NCBI RefSeq assembly: GCF_014643775.1
Contig: NZ_BMKC01000003.1
Coordinates: 62,350-126,349, forward strand
Direction: 5' to 3'
Source: Arenimonas soli
GTDB lineage: Bacteria > Pseudomonadota > Gammaproteobacteria > Xanthomonadales > Xanthomonadaceae
Length of the DNA stretch: 64,000 bases
The position numbers and the translations under genes were made by a program. Shown piece by piece: positions 45,052-53,196 of the stretch (its first letter is position 1; each line of letters begins with the position of its first letter). Under the pieces are notes generated by a model. That model did no database searches, was not told where the DNA came from, and worked only from the letters and a program-made list of their open reading frames with translations.

Positions 45052-45071
45052 GAGTAAGAAGTTTCTTACTC
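45052..45071. repeat. Perfect hairpin in the 300-nt gap after the 468-aa gene
   Basis: GAGTAAGAA-GT-TTCTTACTC, 9-bp perfect arms with a 2-nt centre. It is the only structure I see in 44912-45211; no T-run follows, so its role (terminator, operator or attenuator) is open. The rest of the gap has no convincing coding frame. Confidence 0.6.
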
Positions 45072-45211
45072 ATCTCTCATCATTTCGACGATTCCAATGA
45101 TCGCGCTGACTCTGAATGATGGAGACGTTCCGGAAGCACTCTGCACCCGTTCGCCGGGCTGAAGCGCGAACCAAGCTGTGCCGGAACACTACCCCTTAGC
45201 TGGAGGCTCGC

Positions 45212-45526
45212 ATGTTCAAGTCGCTCTTGTTGGCACTTGTTTTAGGTTCCGGGACAAGCACTGCGTCTGATGCGGTGCAGATTGAGGTCGTTGGAGTGGA
45301 CGAGTGCACCGCTAGCAGTGCTGGCATAGGCGTTCCCGCGGACGTCGCGCCGAAGTCCGTCATAGGCGAAATGTGTGCAGAAGCAATCCGCACAGCAGAG
45401 AATCGCTGCAGGACGGCCTGCTCAAACAGTGGCGGATATACCTTCGATTCGGGCGTCTGTGGAATTGGTGCGAAATGCATCTGTGATGTATCTACAGAGA
45501 ATCCGCCTGACCTGGGACGCCCATAG
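45212..45526 (+). CDS. Small secreted cysteine-rich protein
   Basis: A 104-residue protein with a signal peptide (MFKSLLLALVLGSGTSTAS) and a mature part with seven cysteines in a spaced pattern ('DECTAS', 'EMCAEA', 'RCRTACSN', 'GVCGIGAKCICD'). This suggests a disulfide-knotted periplasmic or extracellular peptide. GGAGG lies 7 nt before the ATG. I recognise no family. Its location in the island suggests it was acquired; it could be an effector, bacteriocin-like or adhesion factor, with no direct evidence for any of these. Confidence 0.65.
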   Translation: MFKSLLLALVLGSGTSTASDAVQIEVVGVDECTASSAGIGVPADVAPKSVIGEMCAEAIRTAENRCRTACSNSGGYTFDSGVCGIGAKCICDVSTENPPDLGRP

Positions 45527-45614
45527 TCGGCTTCCCAGCTGGAAGGAGTTGCGAGAATGGTCCACTTAGGAAGTGTCTGCCGACCGGGGAGGCGCCCGGC
45601 CAGTTTGAGAATCA

Positions 45615-46706
45615 CTAGGAGGGCGATTTCTTCTTCGCGTTGCTTCGCTTCTTCGGGGGCACCGCAGCTCCTTGGTCTTGCTGAGGGACTTTATCTGATT
45701 TGCTGACAGCTTCAGCTTCAAGACGGGTGGCGCGATGGAGCTTGAGCACATCATTCCCCTCTTGCGTCAGTGACCAATAGGATTCTTTGTCAGCCACTTG
45801 ATGCTTCTTTTTGCTTGGCTCAACGAGGTCCAAACAGGCGAGGTCTGCGAACAAAAGGCGTACATGATTCTCGGGGACAGGTGCCTTTGGCGAAAGTTCT
45901 ACATCCGCATTTGGCTTGTTCATGATGGCCAAGAACGTAGAAGCAGATCTTTCAGAGATCTCCACCATCATTTCTGGCGCTAGCTGGGAGAAGATCTGGA
46001 AAAGCGTTCTTTCAACACGGATATCCCAAGTTTTCTTCCCTCGTTCTCGAATCAGGATTTCGCGATCTACGGACTTCAGCGTATCTATGCGCCCCTGTAA
46101 GTGAGCGCGGCGATCTATGACTTCTATATTCTGCGCAACACTCAACTGATTGCGAAGCACAGCATTTTCCTTGGAGAGTCGCGATAGTTCTTGAGTAACT
46201 TCAGGGCCGGCGACTCCAGTTGCTCTGCTCCATCCTATTCGAGGTGTCGTATTAAACGCCTTCATGAGCGCGATGGAGACCTTCCCATGGAGATCGTCAG
46301 CCGACTTCCAGAATCCCACCGGTCGTTGCTTTACCTTGGCTTTGAATTTAGCTAATGCCGCGATCTTTTCTTCCTCTTTGTCAGTATTCTTTGCCAAAGG
46401 CTCCACGCTTGGGTCGACCAAAAAACCTAAGGCCGGAACTCCTTTTGACACCGCATAGTCGTATTCTTTTTCCGTGTAGCTGACGCCGTCTGCAATTGAC
46501 CCGTATCTGCTTCCTACGACAACTACGTAGTAGTCTGTTTCGTCAATTTGCCGAGTGATGATTTTCCACTGCTCTTCGTCGGCCGCGCTGAACATCTCCA
46601 TGCCTACTGGGATGTGGCCCATTTCAAGAATTGCTTTGATCACCTGTGACCGTTCTTCTTTTAAGTCTTCGTACGTTGAGCTGACGAATATTTGATACTT
46701 TGTCAT
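45615..46706 (-). CDS. DUF4062 domain protein
   Basis: A 363-residue protein. The N-terminal DUF4062 domain (1-90: 'YQIFVSSTYEDLKEERSQVIKAILEMGHIPVGMEMF', 'YYVVVVGSRYGSI', 'SYTEKEYDYAVSKGVPALGFLV') has a TIR/nucleoside deoxyribosyltransferase-like fold. A coiled segment ('LSRLSKENAVLRNQLSVAQNIEVIDRR') and a C-terminal winged-helix-like part ('HVRLLFADLACLDLVEPSKKKHQVADKESYWSLTQEGNDVLKL') with a Lys/Ser-rich tail follow. DUF4062 often occurs in STAND ATPases and defence-type proteins; the biochemical role is not settled. It stands alone on the minus strand of the island. Confidence 0.85.
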   Translation of the reverse strand: MTKYQIFVSSTYEDLKEERSQVIKAILEMGHIPVGMEMFSAADEEQWKIITRQIDETDYYVVVVGSRYGSIADGVSYTEKEYDYAVSKGVPALGFLVDPSVEPLAKNTDKEEEKIAALAKFKAKVKQRPVGFWKSADDLHGKVSIALMKAFNTTPRIGWSRATGVAGPEVTQELSRLSKENAVLRNQLSVAQNIEVIDRRAHLQGRIDTLKSVDREILIRERGKKTWDIRVERTLFQIFSQLAPEMMVEISERSASTFLAIMNKPNADVELSPKAPVPENHVRLLFADLACLDLVEPSKKKHQVADKESYWSLTQEGNDVLKLHRATRLEAEAVSKSDKVPQQDQGAAVPPKKRSNAKKKSPS

Positions 46707-46859
46707 TGGGTACTTCCTGGTCGTTTCGCACGCTCGGGAGTGAAGGCTAGCTTCTTATCGTTCACGCGTTGGTTCGTGAGTGGCAGCGGCTAGCTCCCGA
46801 TTTGATCATGATTGTGAGGATGGCTCATCGAGGATCAAGCCTGCCAATCAGCGAGTATC

Positions 46860-47030
46860 CCAAGGTATTCGCTGGGCGAACTGATTTTCGACAGTTTCGA
46901 AGTTCATCATGCCTTACAGGTTCATCGCGACGGCAAAGGTGGCTTTGGATTTTATGACGCCCGCCATCACGGTGTAGCTGCACTGGGTACCGCCCATGGG
47001 GTCCAGGCGGACTTTGGCGCCGGTTCCCTA
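46860..47030 (-). pseudogene. Degraded S9 peptidase fragment
   Basis: Positions 46896-47027 align without gaps to 47401-47532 of the intact S9 gene, about 97 of 132 bases identical by eye. In the same frame it reads GAKVRLDPMGGTQCSYTVMAG... against GAKDRLGIMGGSYGGYATMVG..., so the catalytic Ser is lost. An in-frame TAA follows 'AMNL', and after 'MNFET' there are nine extra bases before 'QFAQRIPW'. This is a relic of a duplicated or related S9 peptidase gene, in the same orientation as the intact copy, at the island's right border. Confidence 0.8.
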
Positions 47031-47058
47031 TCTCTGGCATACCAAACTAGCTTTGCCG

Positions 47059-48954
47059 TCAATTTTCCACGTTCTTCGTAAGGTGCTCGCGAAGAAAGTG
47101 CGTCATCTCCAGCGTGGATCGCACCCGGTTAGCCTCCTTCCTCCAACCATGCCCCTCATCCGGAAACAACACGTACTCCACCTCAACCCCGCGCTTCCCC
47201 AACACCTCCACAATTTGCTCCGCCTCCACCACCGGGACATTGGTGTCGTTGGCGCCATGCATCACCAGCAGCGGCGTCGTCACCCGGTCCAGCTTGTGGA
47301 TCGGCGACAGGTCGCGCAGCAGCTTCGCCTGGGTCTTCGGGTCGCCGTATTCGTTGGTTGATATCGCCGCCATCCAGGGCTCGCTCTGTGCGAAGAAGGT
47401 TTCGAAGTTGACCATGCCGAACAGGTTCACCGCGGCGGCGAAGGTCTCGGGGTATTCGGTCACGCCCACCATGGTGGCGTAGCCGCCGTAGCTGCCGCCC
47501 ATGATGCCCAGGCGGTCCTTGGCGCCGATGCCTTCGCGCACCAGCCAGTCGGCGGTGGCTTTTATGTCCTTGTTTGCGTCGAAGCGCCCGGCCTGGTTGT
47601 CCAGGGTCATGAAGGCCTTGCCGAAGCCGGAGGAGCCACGGATGTTGGGCGCGAACACGGCGATGCCGCTGGCCAGCAGGGCCTGGTAGTCGCTGCGGAA
47701 GGCGGGCACTTCCTGGCCTTCGGGGCCGCCGTGGAAACTCAGCACCACCGGCCCCGGCGCCTTGAAGTCCCTGGGCAGGTACAGCCAGCCCGACAGCTCA
47801 AGGCCGTCGAAGGATTCGTAGGTGCGCAGCTCCGGCTTCACCAGGGTGGCCAGGTCCACGCCCGGGTGCGGGCTCCAGGTGAGGCGGGTGTAGTCGCCGC
47901 TGGCCAGGTCCAGCTGCCACAGGTCCGCGGGCGTCGTGGAGCCGGCCAGCGACAGCACGGCGTGGCGGCCGTTGGGCGCGATGTCCGCCGAGTACACCAG
48001 CTCGGCCGGCGCGGCGGGCAGGGCGCTGCGCTTGCCGTCGGGCAGCGAGATGCGTTCGATTTCGTTGCGGCCGGCCACGTTCCACACCAGCAGGGCGAAG
48101 CTGAAGTCCTTGCTCAGCAGGAAGTCCTCCAGCTCGGCGCCGTCGCGTTCGGCCAGCGTCACCGGCGCGGACGCCGTGCCGTCGGCGCCGATGTCCACGC
48201 GCCCGAACACCATGTTGTCGCGGTCCAGGTTGTGGCCCAGGTACACGGTGTTCGTGTCGGCGCCGAACTGCCCGAAGGCCGACGCCGTCCCTTCGTGCGC
48301 AGTCAGCAGGATGCGCTCGCCGGTGCGCAGGTCACGCCGGTAGGCGTTGACGTCGCCGCGCGTCACCAGCTTCCATTCCAGCGCGTGCTCGCCCTTCAGG
48401 TCGGCGATGCCGCCGAAGCCGTCCGCTTCGAAGGCCATCGTGGCCTTGCCGGTCTTGGGGTCCCAGATCCAGGGGTCGGTGATGGACGGGCTCCGCACGT
48501 TGCTGCGGAAGTGGTAGCGCCCGTCGTCGGCGAAGTCGCCCAGGAAGGTATTGGCCTCGCCGTCGTCGTCCATGGCGATGGTGTCGGTGCCCTTGGTCGT
48601 GGTCAGCAGCAGCCGGGCGTTGTAACCGCCGCCCGGCGACACCGCATAGGCCAGCCGGCCGTCCGGCGACCAGCGCACGCCATTGGCGGCATCGGGCCCG
48701 GCGCTCACCGCCCGCGGGTAGCCACCCTCGGCCGGCAGCAGCCAGACCTGGGACACGCCGCTGATATTGGTGTGGAAGGCAATCCACTGCCCATCGGGCG
48801 AATACTGCGGCCCCGTGGCGCTGGCCATGCGGGCCATGGCGGTGATGCGGGCTTCAAGCTCGGCATCGGCGGCGGAAGGGGTGTCCTTGGCCAGCCCGGG
48901 CAGGGCAGCCAGAAGCAGCGAACCAACAAGGGCGAAACGGACCGGCGTGGCCAT
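47059..48954 (-). CDS. Exported S9 family prolyl oligopeptidase-like peptidase
   Basis: A 631-residue protein with a signal peptide (1-22) and a beta-propeller domain with 'SPDGxxIAF/RWSPDGRLAY' blades (about 45-370). The alpha/beta hydrolase domain (about 375-631) carries the triad Ser488 (GGSYGGY), Asp570 (HGANDTNVP) and His602 (DEGHGW). 'VVLSFHGGPEGQEVPAFRSDYQALLASGIAVFAPNIRGSSGFG' is the conserved oxyanion region. Likely a periplasmic dipeptidyl- or acylaminoacyl-peptidase. A degraded copy of its catalytic region lies immediately downstream. The last codons next to the island have a slightly altered base composition. Confidence 0.93.
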   Translation of the reverse strand: MATPVRFALVGSLLLAALPGLAKDTPSAADAELEARITAMARMASATGPQYSPDGQWIAFHTNISGVSQVWLLPAEGGYPRAVSAGPDAANGVRWSPDGRLAYAVSPGGGYNARLLLTTTKGTDTIAMDDDGEANTFLGDFADDGRYHFRSNVRSPSITDPWIWDPKTGKATMAFEADGFGGIADLKGEHALEWKLVTRGDVNAYRRDLRTGERILLTAHEGTASAFGQFGADTNTVYLGHNLDRDNMVFGRVDIGADGTASAPVTLAERDGAELEDFLLSKDFSFALLVWNVAGRNEIERISLPDGKRSALPAAPAELVYSADIAPNGRHAVLSLAGSTTPADLWQLDLASGDYTRLTWSPHPGVDLATLVKPELRTYESFDGLELSGWLYLPRDFKAPGPVVLSFHGGPEGQEVPAFRSDYQALLASGIAVFAPNIRGSSGFGKAFMTLDNQAGRFDANKDIKATADWLVREGIGAKDRLGIMGGSYGGYATMVGVTEYPETFAAAVNLFGMVNFETFFAQSEPWMAAISTNEYGDPKTQAKLLRDLSPIHKLDRVTTPLLVMHGANDTNVPVVEAEQIVEVLGKRGVEVEYVLFPDEGHGWRKEANRVRSTLEMTHFLREHLTKNVEN

Positions 48955-49096
48955 GCGTGGCTCCCTCCCCAGGGTGTTTAGGGGGCAACGTAGCAGGTGG
49001 GTGGAACCGGCCGGGACTTTTTCTCAGGGGCGGGGCCATCGTTGCAGTGCTCAACCCTGCGGGGCATCCTGAGGCGGGCCGCCTTGGACTCCTCAA

Positions 49097-49912
49097 ATGC
49101 CTCGCTCCTTCCCGCTTGCCGTCTCTCTTTTCCTGGTCTTTTCGAGCCCAGCCATGGCTTGTGACTCTGGCCTGGACCTCTCCGGCACGGCCGTGGTCAA
49201 AGGCTGCGATCCGGACAAGCAGCAGTGCATCCCTTCGAGCCGCGCGGTCCGCACGTATGTCGAGGCATATCCGGACTCAGACTCGGAGATCACGATCGCG
49301 CTGGCCTCCAGCCCCTGGCACCTGTACGGCCCCGATGGCCGCATGATGCGCGTCGAAGAACTGGTCGCCGCGATTCGGTCGCACGTCACCGCGGAGACGG
49401 AAAAGGTGGTGCTGCTGGGTTCCTGGACCGGCGCCGGCGATGATTCCCTGGCCCAGCAGGTGTCCACTGCGCTGGGTGATCTGCCAGTGCTTGGCGCGGA
49501 TGGTTTCCTGTGGCTGTCCGCCGACGGGTCAACCCGCTTGACCCGCCAGACCCACACCATCCGCAATGGCGGCGGCTACTACGAAGTCGCCGAAGGCGAA
49601 GAGGTGCTGGTGCCACTGGCCTACGGATGGGCCGCGGGACTGGAGCAACGATTCATTGCGGCGGGGGATAAAGAACTCCTGCTGCATGCCGCGATCGGCT
49701 GGGACGTCTTCTACCTTTGCCGGGAAAAGGCGCTGGCGGGCTTCGAGCTGGCGGCCAGCCACGGCGACGTGATTGGCGGCTACAACGCTGCGCTCATGCG
49801 GCTCGATCGCAACGGCGAAGGCGACCGCGCCGAAGCGCGCCGCCTGCTGGAAGCGGCCGCTTCCCAGGGCGACGAGAAATCCAGGGAATTGCTCGCCAGC
49901 ATCACGGACTGA
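49097..49912 (+). CDS. Secreted hypothetical protein with Sel1-like tail
   Basis: A 271-residue protein with a signal peptide (MPRSFPLAVSLFLVFSSPAMA). The N-terminal half contains paired cysteines ('MACDSGLDLSGTAVVKGCDPDKQQC') and an alpha/beta region ('EKVVLLGSWTGAGDDSLAQQVSTAL'). The C-terminus ('GFELAASHGDVIGGYNAALMRLDRNGEGDRAEARRLLEAAASQGDEKSRELLAS') is Sel1/TPR-like. The function is unknown; protein-protein binding in the periplasm is plausible. It is divergent from the S9 gene across a 142-nt gap with no obvious motif. Confidence 0.65.
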   Translation: MPRSFPLAVSLFLVFSSPAMACDSGLDLSGTAVVKGCDPDKQQCIPSSRAVRTYVEAYPDSDSEITIALASSPWHLYGPDGRMMRVEELVAAIRSHVTAETEKVVLLGSWTGAGDDSLAQQVSTALGDLPVLGADGFLWLSADGSTRLTRQTHTIRNGGGYYEVAEGEEVLVPLAYGWAAGLEQRFIAAGDKELLLHAAIGWDVFYLCREKALAGFELAASHGDVIGGYNAALMRLDRNGEGDRAEARRLLEAAASQGDEKSRELLASITD

Positions 49913-49923
49913 GCTGCAGCGGC

Positions 49924-49950
49924 CGGGCAGTGGAGTGACCCGACTGCCCG
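49924..49950. terminator. Hairpin between convergent genes
   Basis: CGGGCAGT-N11-ACTGCCCG (8-bp perfect arms) in the 80-nt gap between the convergent 49097-49912 and M20 genes. No T-run, so a bidirectional terminator is likely but not certain. Confidence 0.45.
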
Positions 49951-49992
49951 CAGCCTGCCTGCCTCTTGGCCATAGTGGCCGCGGCCCGGCGC

Positions 49993-51513
49993 TCAGGGCT
50001 TGGTATTGGCCAGCGCGTAAAGGAACTCCGCGAAGAACAGCGCCTGCCGGTCGATGCCCGCGAGCTTCGGATCCTCGGCATCAATCAGGTACCACTCATC
50101 CGGCGCATGCGCCTGGCCGCCCTGGCCGATGCCGACGAACACCGCCGGCAGCGACACCGGTGGGTCGGTGAAGCGGTAGCCGGGCCAGGAACCGGCCAGG
50201 CGCGGGGTCAGGGTGTGCGGTACGTCGGCGCCGGCCAGCGCTTTTTCCAGCGCCCTGACGATGGCGGCGTCGCGCGATGTTTCGGTGGGGCCGTAGATGC
50301 CGCCGGTCACGATCTGAATGTCGGTGAAGCCGCGCTTGTCCAGGTGCGCCCGCAGCTTCGACACCACCTCGTCGGCCTGCATGTCGGGCACCAGCCGGAA
50401 ATCGAGCTTTGCCTCGGCGCGCGAGGGAATCGAGGTCTTGCCACCCGGGCCGGTGTAGCCGCCCACCAGGCCCTGGATGGTCACCGTGGGCTGCGAGGCC
50501 AGGCGCACCAGGCTGCTGCGGTAATCCTCGCCGGCGATCCAGCCCTGTACCTTCAGCTCTTTCTTGGCCGCGGCCTCCGCGCCCGGCCGGATGCCCGACT
50601 CGATCAGGGCGATCTGTTCGTCCGACAGCGGCCGCACGTCGTCCATCCAGCCATCAATGGCCGGCGTGTAGCCGTCGTCGGCGACGAGGGTGTCCAGCGC
50701 TTTCACCAGGCGCCAGGCCGGGTTCTCCACCGACGCACCCAGGGAGGAGTGGATTTCCATGCCGGGGCCACGGCCCGACTTGGCGCCGTCGGCCACCAGC
50801 TGCACTTCCGCCACGCCCTTGGCGCCCAGGTAGATCTCGACGCCGCCGTCGTTGCCCTGCCAGGCGACCGGAAGGATGACGCCCACGGCGTCGGCAAGGG
50901 CCTTGGCGACCTCGGGGTCGCCGGTGATCTGCCCAAAATTCTCGGACCCCGTTTCCTCTTCGCCCTCGGCCACCAGCACGATGTTGACCGGCAGCGGCGT
51001 GCCCGTCGTCTTGAAGGCCCGGATCGCCGTCAGCAGGGTGGCCTCGGGGCCCTTCTGGTTGATCGCGCCTCGGCCGATCATCACCGTCTTGCCGTCGCGT
51101 TCCACCAGCCGGCCCTCGAGCGGGGGCTGGCTCCACTCGTGTGCTTCGAACTGCTTCACGTCGTACATGAAGTACACGGCCAGCGTCGTCGGCGCGCCGG
51201 CGTCGAGCCGGCCGAAAACGCCGGGCGCCCCATCGGTCGGAATGATGCGCGCCGTGTCGAAGCCCGCATCGAGCAGCATGCGCTGCATCAGCTCGGCGCC
51301 TTCCTGGCGGTTCAACTTTTCGGCGTTGATCGAAGGCAGCGCGATCCACTCGCGCAGGCGGCTCAGCGCCTGGTCGTGGTCGGCGGCGATGGCTTCACTC
51401 AGCGTTGCCCGCGCTTCAGCGGGCATTGCCGGCGCGGCGGCGTGTGCCGTGGCCACGCAGGACGTTGCACTAGCCAGGCCGAGGCCCAGGAAAACGAGGG
51501 TCTTGCTCAGCAT
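49993..51513 (-). CDS. Exported M20-family metallopeptidase-like protein with altered ligands
   Basis: A 506-residue protein with a signal peptide (to about 'ATAHA', residue 25) and M20 architecture: catalytic lobe, dimerisation domain (about 225-390), second half of the catalytic lobe. The catalytic Glu pair 'EGEEETGS' (E186/E187) and the late 'HAPDEW' are present. However, the first metal motif reads 'YFMYDVKQ' instead of GHxDVxP (Met116 for His), and the second reads 'GRGAINQKG' (Asn152 for the bridging Asp). It may bind metal differently or be inactive. ATG 51513 chosen; a GTG lies one codon before. Confidence 0.88.
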   Translation of the reverse strand: MLSKTLVFLGLGLASATSCVATAHAAAPAMPAEARATLSEAIAADHDQALSRLREWIALPSINAEKLNRQEGAELMQRMLLDAGFDTARIIPTDGAPGVFGRLDAGAPTTLAVYFMYDVKQFEAHEWSQPPLEGRLVERDGKTVMIGRGAINQKGPEATLLTAIRAFKTTGTPLPVNIVLVAEGEEETGSENFGQITGDPEVAKALADAVGVILPVAWQGNDGGVEIYLGAKGVAEVQLVADGAKSGRGPGMEIHSSLGASVENPAWRLVKALDTLVADDGYTPAIDGWMDDVRPLSDEQIALIESGIRPGAEAAAKKELKVQGWIAGEDYRSSLVRLASQPTVTIQGLVGGYTGPGGKTSIPSRAEAKLDFRLVPDMQADEVVSKLRAHLDKRGFTDIQIVTGGIYGPTETSRDAAIVRALEKALAGADVPHTLTPRLAGSWPGYRFTDPPVSLPAVFVGIGQGGQAHAPDEWYLIDAEDPKLAGIDRQALFFAEFLYALANTKP

Positions 51514-51631
51514 CACCGGTCCGCCTTCAACGCGTGGTCGAGCGCCGAGTATGCCGGGCCCGCCACCGCCGGTGAAGGCGAACGGCAGCGGCCCGGCCTG
51601 TTACCGGAACCGGGTTCTCAGAAACGCTTGC

Positions 51632-51832
51632 TCAGCAACGACCGCGACGGTCGCCGTGGCCCAGGTGCGCGTCCAGCGCGGAGCGGGGCAGTTCCATGGT
51701 CTTCTTGCCCTTGTGGCAAACGGTGACCGTGTCGCCGCCGGCCTTGGCCGAGCCGTAGTAGCCGCCGCGGGAACCATAGCTGCCACAGGCGGCAAGACCG
51801 GCGGCCAGCATCAGCACGATGATGATTTTCAT
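51632..51832 (-). CDS. Small lipoprotein with CHKGKK...AHLGHGD motif
   Basis: A 66-residue protein with a lipoprotein signal (MKIIIVLMLAAGLAACGS, lipobox LAAC). The mature part is Gly/Tyr-rich and then has 'VTVCHKGKKTMELPRSALDAHLGHGDRRGRC'. The Cys-His...His...His...Cys arrangement occurs in extracellular proteins of many bacteria and may bind metal or form a disulfide. Function unknown. It lies 118 nt ahead of the M20 gene on the same strand and is divergent from the threonine-aldolase gene. Confidence 0.8.
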   Translation of the reverse strand: MKIIIVLMLAAGLAACGSYGSRGGYYGSAKAGGDTVTVCHKGKKTMELPRSALDAHLGHGDRRGRC

Positions 51833-51973
51833 GGGAGTGCTCCTTCTTGTTTTGGTGGGGTCATGCGGGCGCGCAGGCGCAGGAACCCGCATTGACCGTC
51901 CCACATAGCGCCCGGCATGCTGAGGCTGCAATGAACGCCGCCACTGGGGCGACGGAACACGCCGGAGCACTGC

Positions 51974-53131
51974 ATGGATCGTCGTCATTTCCTCGCCACC
52001 GGCGCGCTGGCCACGGCTTCCACCCTGTTGCCGGCGTCGGTCTCGGCCTCGACGGCGGCAACGCCGTCCGAAGATCTGTTCCAGAACGTGAACTTCTACT
52101 CCGACGGCCTGGCGCTGACCCCGCGCGAGTACGCGGTGCTGCTGGACCAGGCGACCCGGCGCGCCGGTTTCACGCCCGACAACTATTCCCGCGGTGGCGC
52201 CGTCGAAGCGCTGGAGGCGAAGTTCGCCGCCCGCCTGGGCAAGGAAGCCGCCATCTTCCTGCCCACCGGCACGCTGGCCAACCACCTGGCCGTGCGCAAG
52301 CTGGCCGGCAACAGCCCGCGCGTGCTGGTGCAGGCCGAAAGCCACCTCTACAACGACACCGGCGACGGCGCCCAGGCGCTGAGCAGCCTCACCCTGCTGC
52401 CCCTGGCGCCGGGCGAAGTCGGCTTTACCCTGGACGAGGCCAAGGCCTGGGCCGCACGCACCGCCGGCGGCCGCGTCGAGTCGCGCATCGGCGTGCTGTC
52501 CATCGAAAGCCCGGTGCGCCGCCAGCAGCATCGCTTCTTCGATTTCGACGAACTGGTGCGGCTGTGCGACTGGGCGCGCGAACAGGGCATCCGCCGCCAT
52601 CTGGACGGCGCGCGGCTGTTCAACCTGCCCCAGCACACCGGACGGTCGGTGAAGGAGTACGCGGCGCTGTTCGACACGGTGTACGTGTCGGTGTGGAAGC
52701 ACTTCAACGGCGCCACCGGCGCCATGCTCGCCGGCGACGCCAGCTTCATCGAAGGCCTGTACCACACGCGCCGCATGTTCGGCGGCGCGCTGCCGGCCGC
52801 CTGGCCGTCCATCGCCTTCGTCGACCAGTACCTGGACGATTACGAAGCCGACTACGCCAAGGCCTGGCAAGCCGCCGACCAGATCATCGCCATCCTTGAA
52901 GCCAGCGGCCGCTTCACCGCCCGCAAGCTCGACAACGGCACCAGCACCTTCCTGCTCAAGGCCGAGGGGGTTACCTCGATGGCGCTGTCCGAGCGTGCCT
53001 CGAAACGGGGCGTGCTGCTGCCCGGCTACCGCGACGATGTCGCCGAATTCCCGCTGCAGGTAAATACCTCGCTGCTGCGCAAGCCGCCGGAGGTCGTGGC
53101 CCGGGCTTTGCTCGGCGGCTCCGCAGCCTGA
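51974..53131 (+). CDS. Tat-exported threonine aldolase-like PLP enzyme
   Basis: A 385-residue protein. A Tat signal (MDRRHFLATGALATASTLLPASVSAS; RRxFL) is followed by a beta-eliminating lyase/L-threonine aldolase fold: 'FYSDGLALTPREYAVLLDQA', 'YSRGGAVEALEAKFAARLGKEAAIFLPTGTLANHLA', Asp/Arg in 'RRHLDGARLFNLPQHTG', and the PLP lysine in 'VYVSVWKHFNGATGAML'. Threonine aldolases cleave threonine to glycine and acetaldehyde in the cytoplasm; a Tat signal implies cofactor loading before export to the periplasm. The reaction here is inferred from the fold only. Confidence 0.9.
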   Translation: MDRRHFLATGALATASTLLPASVSASTAATPSEDLFQNVNFYSDGLALTPREYAVLLDQATRRAGFTPDNYSRGGAVEALEAKFAARLGKEAAIFLPTGTLANHLAVRKLAGNSPRVLVQAESHLYNDTGDGAQALSSLTLLPLAPGEVGFTLDEAKAWAARTAGGRVESRIGVLSIESPVRRQQHRFFDFDELVRLCDWAREQGIRRHLDGARLFNLPQHTGRSVKEYAALFDTVYVSVWKHFNGATGAMLAGDASFIEGLYHTRRMFGGALPAAWPSIAFVDQYLDDYEADYAKAWQAADQIIAILEASGRFTARKLDNGTSTFLLKAEGVTSMALSERASKRGVLLPGYRDDVAEFPLQVNTSLLRKPPEVVARALLGGSAA

Positions 53132-53140
53132 CCGGCTGGA

Positions 53141-53161
53141 CGCCCACCGCAAGCGTGGGCG
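53141..53161. repeat. Hairpin after the aldolase-like gene
   Basis: CGCCCAC-N7-GTGGGCG (7-bp perfect arms) 10 nt after the stop codon, without a T-run. Probable terminator or REP-like palindrome in the 65-nt gap before the RDD gene. Confidence 0.45.
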
Positions 53162-53196
53162 ATAGTCGCGCCTCTTGAAAACGCGACGGCAAGGGC

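Larger units (their letters stand above)
41867..47058. other. AT-richer genomic island between aceE and the S9 peptidase gene
   Basis: Base composition and codon use change sharply just after aceE and return to the high-GC pattern at the S9 peptidase stop. The island carries an AlbA/Schlafen-type ATPase, a 468-aa partner, a short secreted Cys-rich protein, a DUF4062 protein and, at its right edge, a degraded fragment of an S9 peptidase gene. I see no integrase, tRNA or direct-repeat ends. Non-coding stretches: 44912-45211 (only a hairpin) and 46707-47058 (the relic). Confidence 0.75.

Noticed and set aside
44886-45119. Short plus-strand open frame between the 468-aa gene and the Cys-rich gene
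   Set aside because: No ribosome binding site, overlaps the end of the 468-aa gene and has no coherent hydrophobic or domain pattern.
46769-46957. Short plus-strand open frame in the S9 relic region
   Set aside because: The sequence aligns to the S9 gene on the minus strand; the plus-strand frame is incidental.
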